Part shown: positions 1-8,158 of the stretch, in pieces
How positions within the stretch are numbered: the stretch's first letter is position 1
How the letters are laid out: each line of letters starts with the position of its first letter
Source of the DNA: an uncultured Pelagibacteraceae bacterium
GTDB lineage: Bacteria; Pseudomonadota; Alphaproteobacteria; Pelagibacterales; Pelagibacteraceae
Direction of reading: 5' to 3'
Assembly (NCBI GenBank): GCA_902602655.1
Contig: CACKRM010000006.1
Span: forward strand, 1-39,469
Length of the DNA: 39,469 bases
Notes under the pieces: model-generated
Databases searched by the model: none
What the model saw: only the letters and a program-made list of their open reading frames with translations
What the model was told of the DNA's origin: nothing
Program-made: the position numbers and the translations under genes

Positions 1-234
1 ATATTTTTTATTATATTTTGATTTATTCACATAAGCTTGTTTCGCCCATTTATCTGTTACTGGATAAACCGAGTTACCATCTTCATCATCGAAAGAAGAT
101 ATTTTACTTGATAACTTTCGTTTTAAGAATTTTTTTCTTTTATTAGACTTTTTAGATCTAGACTTTTTTCTTTTTATTTTTTTTCTAGATTTTTTTTTAA
201 TCTTTTTTTTTCTTTTTCTGCTTCTTTTAGACAA
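1..234 (-). CDS. acs: Acetyl-CoA synthetase, N-terminal part (runs off window edge), with Lys/Arg-rich N-terminal extension
   Basis: Reverse-strand reading LSKRSRKRKKKIKKKSRKK...SVYPVTDKWAKQAYVNKSKYNKKY, open for 78 codons to the window edge. The YPV..WAK.AYV...KY..+Y block resembles the Acs N-terminus of alphaproteobacteria. TTG start (232-234) preceded by GGAG. Not in the ORF track (no ATG). Confidence 0.65.
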   Translation of the reverse strand, partial: MSKRSRKRKKKIKKKSRKKIKRKKSRSKKSNKRKKFLKRKLSSKISSFDDEDGNSVYPVTDKWAKQAYVNKSKYNKKY

Positions 235-265
235 TGTAAACTCCAGTAATTTTTTTAAAATTTGA

Positions 266-679
266 TTAGATTTTACCCATCTTACAAATTATTTTCCAGC
301 TTTTAGTGTCTATCGGCATAACAGACAATCTGCTTTGTTTTACTAACTGTATATGACAAATATCCTTATTTTTTTTAATATTTTTAAGACCTACTGCTCT
401 TATTAGTTTTTGCTTAAACCTAACCTGAACAGCTAAAAATCTTTTACTTTTATCCGTTTTGTCTAAAAATGCTTTTTTTGTAACTTCTACTATTCCCACA
501 ATTTCTTTCCCAATGTTGGAATGATAAAAAAAACATAAATCCCCTTTTTCCATTTTTTTTAGGTTATTTCTAGCTTGATAATTTCGAACTCCGTCCCAAG
601 CAATTCCTTTAGAACCGGCTTTTTTTTGTTGTTCAATGGACCAAACGTCCGGTTCAGATTTAAGTAGCCAATATTTCAT
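266..679 (-). CDS. EVE domain-containing protein
   Basis: MKYWLLKSEPDVWSIEQQ...WDGVRNYQARNNLKKMEKGDLCFFYHSN is the typical EVE-domain N-terminus. Confidence 0.93.
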   Translation of the reverse strand: MKYWLLKSEPDVWSIEQQKKAGSKGIAWDGVRNYQARNNLKKMEKGDLCFFYHSNIGKEIVGIVEVTKKAFLDKTDKSKRFLAVQVRFKQKLIRAVGLKNIKKNKDICHIQLVKQSRLSVMPIDTKSWKIICKMGKI

Positions 680-752
680 TGGTAAATTAATAAACCTTTG
701 TTATAAAAATTATTCTAAATAATGTATCTTATAAATCTAAAAAAACTAATCA

Positions 753-1283
753 ATGAAATTATTTCAAAATTTAGAACTTAAAAAATTTTTAAAATTTTTT
801 TATAAGTTTATTGTAACAATATATGTTTTCGAGTCCGTTCCAAAAAAAAGAAAAAAAATTAAAATTAAACCCAAAATATTTCAAATTTCTGATCGAAGCA
901 AGATATTAAAAAATAAAATTTTTAAAAACTATTTTAAGACATGTTATTATAAAACTAATAGATTTAAACACTCAAGTTTTATTGGAATAATTAGTAATAA
1001 AAATATTATCTGCTCAGGATGGATTCACCAATCAAAAAATTCTAGATGGAATATTGAAGAAATTGATAAAAAAGTTTTTTTAAAAAATGAGAAAATACTT
1101 TATGATTTCTTTACTAACAAAAAATTTAGAAATAGAGGGTATTACAAATTATTACTAAAAATAATACAAAATAAATATTTAAATAGAAAATTAATAATCT
1201 ACACTGTATCTAACAACAAGCATAGCAAGAAAGCAATTTTAAGTTCAGGCTTTAAGTTTAAAAAAATCCTCAGAAAATTTTAG
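753..1283 (+). CDS. Putative GNAT-like N-acetyltransferase
   Basis: C-terminal half has a GNAT-like pattern (FTNKKFRNRGYYKLLLKIIQ...LIIYTVSNNKHSKKAILSSGFKFKKI). Confidence 0.6.
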   Translation: MKLFQNLELKKFLKFFYKFIVTIYVFESVPKKRKKIKIKPKIFQISDRSKILKNKIFKNYFKTCYYKTNRFKHSSFIGIISNKNIICSGWIHQSKNSRWNIEEIDKKVFLKNEKILYDFFTNKKFRNRGYYKLLLKIIQNKYLNRKLIIYTVSNNKHSKKAILSSGFKFKKILRKF

Positions 1284-1290
1284 ATAATTT

Positions 1291-2004
1291 TTAAATTACT
1301 TCTATTGCTACTTCATTTTCGCAGAAGGCAATATATTTAAATTCACCTTCGGAAAATACTTCTGTGAATGCTTTATACTCTTCCTTTTTCCAATTAGGAT
1401 GACCATAAAATTCGTCAAACAAAATAACAGAACCTTTTTGTAAAAAGGGTTTAATTTTCTCCAAGGCATATTTAGTTGACTCATATGTATCCATATCCAT
1501 GTGAGCAAAAATTATTTTTTTACTAGAATTTTTTTTAAGAAATTGTACCAACGTTTCTTGGATTTTTCCTTCAATCAATTTTACATTATTTAAAACTTTA
1601 GGAATTTTTTTTTGTAATGATAAAGAACCTTTAGGAAAGAATTCATGCGTTAACCAATCTTCCTCTAAGCCCTCAAATGAGTCAAAACCATAAATCTCAG
1701 CTTTGTGTCTTGAAAGGTATTTTCCAAATAAATTTATGGAATTGCCTTTCCAAACACCAAACTCTAAAAAGAGATTTTTCTCACTTCCATTATTGTATGC
1801 TCTATAAATTGAAAAGTTTCTAATATCATCGACTTTTCTAAAAATAGATGAGTTTTCCATATCCTTTTTAAAAAAATCATAGCAATCGTCTGCCATCTTT
1901 TCATAATATTTATCGATAGCATTTTTGCTTTGAGTTTTTAATTTAAAATTAAGTTCAATGAAATAAAGTAAAGATCTTAATTTTTTTTTTATATAGTTTT
2001 TCAT
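1291..2004 (-). CDS. TylF/MycF-like class I SAM-dependent methyltransferase
   Basis: LFLEFGVWKGNSINLFGKYL, IYGFDSFEGLEEDW, FAHMDMDTYESTKYALEKIKPFLQKGSVILFDEFYG motifs. Confidence 0.8.
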   Translation of the reverse strand: MKNYIKKKLRSLLYFIELNFKLKTQSKNAIDKYYEKMADDCYDFFKKDMENSSIFRKVDDIRNFSIYRAYNNGSEKNLFLEFGVWKGNSINLFGKYLSRHKAEIYGFDSFEGLEEDWLTHEFFPKGSLSLQKKIPKVLNNVKLIEGKIQETLVQFLKKNSSKKIIFAHMDMDTYESTKYALEKIKPFLQKGSVILFDEFYGHPNWKKEEYKAFTEVFSEGEFKYIAFCENEVAIEVI

Positions 2005-2037
2005 CCAGTTTAACGGTTATTTATTTATTATTCTATT

Positions 2038-3141
2038 CTAACTAATAATTCTAGTAATAAATCTGTAAAGTTTTTTTACAAATAAAATTTTCTTTAATAA
2101 ATTTTTTACTATTAAATAGGAGTAGACTGGTATTCCGTAAAAATCATTGCAACCTAAATAATTAAAAAGATGACTATGATTGTTAGAAAAGTCTTTTTTA
2201 TAGGATTCATCGCCTATAGTAAAATCAAGTTTTTTTAACCCGTTATCAAATGACCATTTGATTAATTCAAAAAGTAAAATTCTACCTGGTGAAAATTTGT
2301 AATATTTATTATCTAGAATTGTTGGAATTAAATGATAAAAAGTATCTTTGAATACAACACCCCAATGGTAAGTGATGGGTTCACTATTAATTTCAATAGA
2401 GGAAACATGAATTTTGAAATTGCTATCTCTTAATTCACAACAATCAATATAAAAACTCTTGTCTGAGTCTTTAAAAATATTTTTTTGTTTTAAACTCCTT
2501 AATCTGGTGATTTTCTGATCTATTATTACTTTTGTGACTTTTATTTTTTCTTCATTTTCAAAGATTTTTAATTCCATTTCTCCGTTTTTTTTAAGATTAT
2601 TTATTCTTCTTTTTGTGTCATCTAGAAACTTTTTTTTAAAGTTCTTTGAAATAAAACTTTCATAATTTTCATCGAATGTTATTGAACTAGTGAAATAGTC
2701 AGCATAACAATTTAAATAGTTAGTAAATGGATTTTTTATTTTGCCTATGTACTCTGGCTGGTTTTTAAATTCAATCAAATTAAATTTGGGAAGAGCCTTT
2801 TTTATTAAATTCCAAATAATTAAAAAATCTTTTTTTTCAATGAAATTATTTTTTAGGAATAAACCCGCCATATAATCACATTTATTTTCACCTTGCCATT
2901 TTAGAATATTTATTCCCTTAGTATTTTGAATACACATTGGAAGAATCATTAACAGCTTATTTTTTTTGTAAACTAAAATATTCAAAATAACTAAAGAATT
3001 TTTATTTGTGAAATTTGTGTGCCAACAGTTTAGCCAATCGTAATTTTGAAAAAAATAATTTTCTGATTGATTTTCAAATTCTATCCAAATTTTTTTTAGT
3101 TTTTCATCGAAATTTTTAAAAATTTTTATTTCAAATTCCAT
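2038..3141 (-). CDS. FemAB/CelD-like GNAT-fold acyltransferase
   Basis: W..FE.......F.QNYDWL pattern at the N-terminus; HWGVVF...Y.L.P...KYY.FSPGRILLFELIKWSFDNGLKKLDFTIGDESYKKDF near the C-terminus. Confidence 0.75.
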   Translation of the reverse strand: MEFEIKIFKNFDEKLKKIWIEFENQSENYFFQNYDWLNCWHTNFTNKNSLVILNILVYKKNKLLMILPMCIQNTKGINILKWQGENKCDYMAGLFLKNNFIEKKDFLIIWNLIKKALPKFNLIEFKNQPEYIGKIKNPFTNYLNCYADYFTSSITFDENYESFISKNFKKKFLDDTKRRINNLKKNGEMELKIFENEEKIKVTKVIIDQKITRLRSLKQKNIFKDSDKSFYIDCCELRDSNFKIHVSSIEINSEPITYHWGVVFKDTFYHLIPTILDNKYYKFSPGRILLFELIKWSFDNGLKKLDFTIGDESYKKDFSNNHSHLFNYLGCNDFYGIPVYSYLIVKNLLKKILFVKKLYRFITRIIS

Positions 3142-3142
3142 T

Positions 3143-4222
3143 TTAATCTAATTTTAATCCTGGACCTTTCATATAAGGAGCAGATTTATCTAGAGGCCAT
3201 CTTGATTTTGCAGAAAAACTATAATCATTTTTTTTGTTTTTCTTAAATCTCTGTATCCCAGCCCAGGCGATCATAGCGGCATTATCTCCACAAAATTTTA
3301 AAGAAGGAAATATCGGAGTAAAGTTTTTGTCTTTACAAATGCTTGACATGCTCTCTCTTATGGACTTATTTGCAGCAACCCCTCCTGCTACTACGAAGGG
3401 ATATTTTTTATTTAGAGACAAATTTTTTCTGAATAAATCCATCGCTATTAAAGTTTTTTTTCTTAAAATTATATTAATTGTATTTTGAAAAGATGCAGCT
3501 AAATTATATTTCATTTTTTCTGAATTTATTTTTTTTGTTTCTCTAAGGACGGCAGTTTTGAGACCAGCAAATGATAAATTACAACCAGCTTTATTAATGA
3601 TTGGTTTGGGCAGTTTAAAAAAATTCTTATCACCTTTTTTTGCAATTTTTTCCACTTTTTCTCCACCAGGATAATCGAGACCTAGCATTTTGCCTGTTTT
3701 GTCAAAAGCTTCTCCTAAAGCATCATCAATTGTGGTGCCCAATTGTTTATATTTGCCTAACCCTTTAACTATTAAGTATTGGGAATGACCACCTGAAATT
3801 AATAAAAGCAAATAAGGAAAATTAATTTTATTTTCTAATCCTGGGCTAAGTGCATGACCTTCTAAATGATTAATAGCAAACAAAGGTTTTTTTGAAAAAG
3901 CAGCTATTGATTTACCAACATTTAATCCTACGTTTAAACAAACTATAAGACCTGGGCCAGCAGTTGACGCAATGCCATCTAAATCTTTTAAAACTAAACC
4001 ACTATCCTTTAACGCTTTATTAATAATAAAATCTATTTTCTCCACATGCGCTCGAGCAGCTAGTTCTGGTACCACACCCCCAAATTTTCCATGTTCCTCC
4101 ATTTGACTGGAAACGACGTTTGATAATACTTTTGGTAATTCATTATTTTCTTGTGTTACAATAGATGCGGCAGTTTCATCACAACTAGTTTCAATTCCTA
4201 AAAATGCAAGTTTTCTTTTCAT
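3143..4222 (-). CDS. tsaD: tRNA N6-adenosine threonylcarbamoyltransferase TsaD
   Basis: LGIETSCDETAASIV, GGVVPELAARAHVE, HLEGHALSP, LISGGHSQ, DDALGEAFDKTGKMLGLDYPGG, VAGGVAANK. Confidence 0.97.
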   Translation of the reverse strand: MKRKLAFLGIETSCDETAASIVTQENNELPKVLSNVVSSQMEEHGKFGGVVPELAARAHVEKIDFIINKALKDSGLVLKDLDGIASTAGPGLIVCLNVGLNVGKSIAAFSKKPLFAINHLEGHALSPGLENKINFPYLLLLISGGHSQYLIVKGLGKYKQLGTTIDDALGEAFDKTGKMLGLDYPGGEKVEKIAKKGDKNFFKLPKPIINKAGCNLSFAGLKTAVLRETKKINSEKMKYNLAASFQNTINIILRKKTLIAMDLFRKNLSLNKKYPFVVAGGVAANKSIRESMSSICKDKNFTPIFPSLKFCGDNAAMIAWAGIQRFKKNKKNDYSFSAKSRWPLDKSAPYMKGPGLKLD

Positions 4223-4283
4223 CTTATTATGAGCTAAATAATAGAATAGTATAAGATATATAACTTAAATATATAAACTCATA

Positions 4284-5204
4284 ATGAAAAAAATTACAAT
4301 TGGAGCAAGAGAAAGTAAACTATCCTTAGTTTATGCGAATAAAGTGAAAAATTTAATATTAGAGAAAGAAACAAATTTATCTAAAGGCAGCTTAATTATT
4401 AAAACAATCAAAACTTCTGGTGATATTTTTAAGGATAAAAAACTTTCAGAAATTGGTGGAAAAAAATTATTTTGTAAGGAAATAGAAGAAAGTCTTTTAA
4501 ATAAAGAGATAGACATCGCAGTTCATGCCTTAAAAGATATGGAAGTGGAAGATGAAAAAAATTTAGTTATAGGCTCATATATAGAAAGAAATGATCCCAG
4601 GGATGCCTTTATAAGTTTTAATTTTAATTCTTTAAAAGAATTAAATAACAGTATAGTTGGTTCATCTTCAAGAAGGAGAGAACTTCAACTAAAATTAATT
4701 AATAAAAAAATTAAGGTTAAGCAAATCAGAGGAAATGTTGACACTAGAATTAAAAAACTTAAAGAAAATTTTTATGATGGAATAGTTCTTGCTATTGCAG
4801 GTATAAAAAATTTAGGTTTAGAAAAAAATGTAAAAGAAATATTTTCATTAGATGATGTAATTCCTTCTGCAGGACAGGGTATCATCGCAGCACAATGTAG
4901 AAAAGAAGATGAAAGAATAAAAGAAATTTTGAATAAAATTAATAGCCCTACAACTAAACAATGTGCAATATCTGAGAGGAGCATGCTTAAGACTATAGGT
5001 GGAAATTGTGATACAGCTGTTGGAGCTTTAGCAACTGTGATTGGTGATGAAATAAAACTAACAGCTCAACTTTTCTCAGATTCTGGCGATGAATTTTTTT
5101 TTCACCAATTAAAAGGAAAAAAAAAAGATGCAATTGAGATTGGAAAAACAGTTGGAAATATTTTATTAAAAAAAGCAGGATCAAAATTTAAGAAAAAATC
5201 ATGA
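4284..5204 (+). CDS. hemC: Porphobilinogen deaminase (hydroxymethylbilane synthase)
   Basis: IGARESKLSLVYANKV, IDIAVHALKDM, VGSSSRRRELQL, QIRGNVDTRIKKL, GQGIIAAQCR. Confidence 0.96.
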   Translation: MKKITIGARESKLSLVYANKVKNLILEKETNLSKGSLIIKTIKTSGDIFKDKKLSEIGGKKLFCKEIEESLLNKEIDIAVHALKDMEVEDEKNLVIGSYIERNDPRDAFISFNFNSLKELNNSIVGSSSRRRELQLKLINKKIKVKQIRGNVDTRIKKLKENFYDGIVLAIAGIKNLGLEKNVKEIFSLDDVIPSAGQGIIAAQCRKEDERIKEILNKINSPTTKQCAISERSMLKTIGGNCDTAVGALATVIGDEIKLTAQLFSDSGDEFFFHQLKGKKKDAIEIGKTVGNILLKKAGSKFKKKS

Positions 5205-5893
5205 ATATATTAATTACTAGACCGTTAATTGACTCCGAAAATTTAATGGAGAAACTTTTCTCAAAAGGACATAAAATTTTACATATTCCAACCTTAAAAA
5301 TCTCAACTCTAAAGATTAAACCAATTAACCCAAATGATTTTGATGCTTTTATATTTACTAGTGCTAACGCCATAAGAAATTTAAAACTTTCAAAAGAAAA
5401 TAAAAAAATTTTTTGTTTTTGCGTTGGGTCTATCACTGAAAAAATAGCTAGACAAAAAGGCTTCCAAAATACTTTCTCAGCAGGCGGAACAGTTAATGCT
5501 TTAAAAAATTTAATTATAAACTCAGAACAATTAAATGAAAAATCCAAAATTGCATATTTTTGTGGAGATAATATTTCTTACAATCTTGATGAAGATTTAG
5601 AAAAAGAGGGTTTCAAGGTAAAAAAAATAGTTAATTATCTCGCCGAAAAAATAACTGATTTAAGCGATGAGAGTAAAAAGATAATTGAAAACAATGTTCC
5701 AGATTTGATATTCATTTATTCCCTAAGAAGTGCCCAAAGTTTTGTTGAAATTAGCAAAAATTATTCTTTGTATCCAATAATGACAGGATCGACTGTTATG
5801 TGTATAAGTAAAAAAGTTGCAGATTTTTTTAAATCTAAAGGATGGAAAAAAATTGAAGTTTTTAACCCTGGCGATGAATTATTAAAACTATAG
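5201..5893 (+). CDS. hemD: Uroporphyrinogen-III synthase
   Basis: ILITRPLIDSENL, FDAFIFTSANAIR; starts on an ATGA overlap with hemC. Confidence 0.88.
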   Translation: MNILITRPLIDSENLMEKLFSKGHKILHIPTLKISTLKIKPINPNDFDAFIFTSANAIRNLKLSKENKKIFCFCVGSITEKIARQKGFQNTFSAGGTVNALKNLIINSEQLNEKSKIAYFCGDNISYNLDEDLEKEGFKVKKIVNYLAEKITDLSDESKKIIENNVPDLIFIYSLRSAQSFVEISKNYSLYPIMTGSTVMCISKKVADFFKSKGWKKIEVFNPGDELLKL

Positions 5894-5904
5894 GAATTTA
5901 TTGA

Positions 5905-6996
5905 ATGAACGTATTAGAACAATTTAAAAATTTATTTATAGAAATTTGGAAACAAGGTATTGCTGGAGTTAATTTTACTCAAATTGGACTAGCAATCGGA
6001 ATTTTTCTATTTTTTTTATTATTACGAGGTTTGATTGCGAAGTTTATTCTTCAAAGATTAAAAAATTATGTAGCAAAAACTTCAAATAAATTTGATGACG
6101 CTTTAGTAGAGGCATCAGCTGGTCCAGTGAAGTTTATTCCAATAGTTCTTGGAATATTTATTGCAACATCTTATATGGACTTCGAAGGTAAGATGAACGT
6201 TTTTGTCGATAATCTTAATCGTTCTTTAATAACAATATTAATATTTTGGTTAATTCATCAAATTGTAGAACCAATTACTTTTTTGATTAAAAGAGTGGAA
6301 GAGTTACTATCTAGAGATTTACTCAATTGGGTTATTAAAGCAAATAAAATTTTAATAATTTTTTTTGGTTTTGCTGCCACATTAGATATTTGGGGAATAA
6401 AAATTGCTCCAATAATAGCAGGATTGGGTTTATTCGGTGTCGCAGTTGCGCTTGGGGCACAAGATTTATTTAAAAATTTAATTTCTGGAGTTTTAGTTTT
6501 AGTAGAAAAAAGATTTAAGATAGGAGACTGGATATATGTAGAGGGAATTATTGAAGGAGTCGTAGAAAGAATTGGTTTTAGATCAACTGTAATTAGAAAA
6601 TTTGATAAGTCAATTGCAACAATACCCAACGCATCATTTGCAGAGAATGCTGTGGTTAATATAACCGAAACAACAAACTGGAGGATTAGTTGGATTATAA
6701 CTTTACAGTACAGTTCAACAGTAGAACAGTTAAAAAAAATTAGAGATCAAATTGAGGAGTTTATAACTACAAACAAAGATTTTAAAATTGGAGAAGACAC
6801 CGAACACGCTGTTCGAATAGATAAGTTTTCTGATAGTTCAATAGATATGTATGTTAGATGTTTTACTGTAACAGATGACTGGGGAGAGTGGTTAAAAGTT
6901 AAAGAGAGACTAGCTGTTAAAATAAAAGAAATTGTGGAAAGTAATGGAGCATCATTTGCTTTTCCAAGTACTTCTATTTATGTGGAGAAAAAATAA
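5905..6996 (+). CDS. MscS-family mechanosensitive ion channel
   Basis: GLFGVAVALGAQDLFKNLISGVLVLVEKRFKIGDWIYVEGIIEGVVERIGFRSTVIRKFD is MscS core. Confidence 0.93.
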   Translation: MNVLEQFKNLFIEIWKQGIAGVNFTQIGLAIGIFLFFLLLRGLIAKFILQRLKNYVAKTSNKFDDALVEASAGPVKFIPIVLGIFIATSYMDFEGKMNVFVDNLNRSLITILIFWLIHQIVEPITFLIKRVEELLSRDLLNWVIKANKILIIFFGFAATLDIWGIKIAPIIAGLGLFGVAVALGAQDLFKNLISGVLVLVEKRFKIGDWIYVEGIIEGVVERIGFRSTVIRKFDKSIATIPNASFAENAVVNITETTNWRISWIITLQYSSTVEQLKKIRDQIEEFITTNKDFKIGEDTEHAVRIDKFSDSSIDMYVRCFTVTDDWGEWLKVKERLAVKIKEIVESNGASFAFPSTSIYVEKK

Positions 6997-7286
6997 TGAA
7001 ATCGATTTTAATATTATTTGATAACATTATAAGCCTGTATATATGGGTATTAATAATAAACGCCGTAATAAGCTGGTTAGTTGCATTTAATGTTTTAAAT
7101 ACCAGTAACCGTTTTGTTTATTCTGTATTAGAGGTCTCTTATAAACTGACAGATCCACCTTTAAATTTTATAAGGAGATATTTGCCAAATCTTGGGTCTA
7201 TTGATATTTCTCCAGTAATTTTAATATTAGCTTTAATGTTTTTAAGAAATTTGGTTTTCGAATTATTTGCACCTGCGATGTTCTAA
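6996..7286 (+). CDS. YggT family membrane protein
   Basis: Two hydrophobic segments with LTDPPLNFIRRYLPNLGSIDISPVILILALMFLRN. Confidence 0.9.
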   Translation: MKSILILFDNIISLYIWVLIINAVISWLVAFNVLNTSNRFVYSVLEVSYKLTDPPLNFIRRYLPNLGSIDISPVILILALMFLRNLVFELFAPAMF

Positions 7287-7288
7287 AT

Positions 7289-8131
7289 ATGATAATTGAT
7301 GGAAAAAAAACAGCAGAAGATTTAAGAAAAGATTTAAAGAGGAAAATATCAGAACTAAAATCTACTTATAATGCTGTTCCAGGATTATCTGTAATCTTAG
7401 TGGGAGAAGATCCAGCTAGTAAGATTTATGTAAAAAATAAAGCAAAGTTTGCAAAAGAAGTTGGATTGAATTCTGAGGTTATTAGATATCCAGCAAATTT
7501 AGAGGAAAAAGTACTTTTAAATAAAATTAAAGATCTTAATAAAAATACAAAAGTTTCAGGCATTTTGGTTCAATTACCTCTTCCTAGTCATATAGATAAA
7601 AAAAAAGTTATAGATACGATTGACCATGCAAAAGATGTTGACGGCTTTCATCCTATGAATGTTGGAAATTTATCATCGGGTTATAAAAGTAATATTCCGT
7701 GCACGCCTCTTGGGTGTAGTATATTGCTTAAAAAAGTTGAAAAAAATCTTAACGGCAAACATGCTGTAGTAATTGGACGTTCAAATCTAAATGGAAAACC
7801 GATGACACAATTACTCTTAAAAGAAAATTGCACTGTAACAATTACCCATTCAAAAACGAAAGATTTAAAGGCAGAGTGTCTTAGAGCAGATATAATAATT
7901 GCAGCAGTAGGCATACCTAAATTGGTAAAAGGAGATTGGGTAAAAAAAGGAGCAATAGTTATAGATGTCGGGATTAACAAAACCGAGTCGGGTATAGTGG
8001 GTGACGTAGACTTTGATGAAGTTTCAAAAGTAGCAAAAGCAATTACACCTGTTCCCGGCGGTGTTGGCCCAATGACAATAGCTTGTTTACTACAAAATAC
8101 AATAAACTGCTTCAAAAGATCTAATATTTAA
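7289..8131 (+). CDS. folD: Methylenetetrahydrofolate dehydrogenase/methenyltetrahydrofolate cyclohydrolase
   Basis: PGLSVILVGEDPASKIYVKNK, GILVQLPLPSHID, KDVDGFHPMNVG, VVIGRSNLNGKPM, TPVPGGVGPMTIA. Confidence 0.97.
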   Translation: MIIDGKKTAEDLRKDLKRKISELKSTYNAVPGLSVILVGEDPASKIYVKNKAKFAKEVGLNSEVIRYPANLEEKVLLNKIKDLNKNTKVSGILVQLPLPSHIDKKKVIDTIDHAKDVDGFHPMNVGNLSSGYKSNIPCTPLGCSILLKKVEKNLNGKHAVVIGRSNLNGKPMTQLLLKENCTVTITHSKTKDLKAECLRADIIIAAVGIPKLVKGDWVKKGAIVIDVGINKTESGIVGDVDFDEVSKVAKAITPVPGGVGPMTIACLLQNTINCFKRSNI

Positions 8132-8158
8132 AAATTCTCGATTGTATATTTTATTTGA

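Noticed and set aside
90-240. Homopolymer-rich AAAAAG/TTTTTC stretch read as a simple-sequence repeat
   Set aside because: It stays open in one frame that continues into Acs-like sequence, so I treat it as coding (see the acs finding) rather than as a non-coding repeat.
1308-1508. ORF of 66 aa (-) within the TylF-like gene
   Set aside because: Out-of-frame shadow ORF inside a well-supported CDS on the same strand.
3234-3488. ORF of 84 aa (+) antisense to tsaD
   Set aside because: Antisense shadow of a conserved gene; no recognisable protein features.
4331-5547. Several antisense ORFs (4331-4516, 4772-4984, 4993-5184, 5188-5547) in hemC/hemD
   Set aside because: Low-complexity antisense frames of AT-rich conserved genes; no family resemblance.
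6258-6629. 123-aa antisense ORF in the MscS gene
   Set aside because: Lies opposite the highly conserved MscS core; composition is typical of a shadow ORF.
7681-8115. 144-aa antisense ORF in folD
   Set aside because: Mirrors conserved FolD sequence on the other strand; no independent support.
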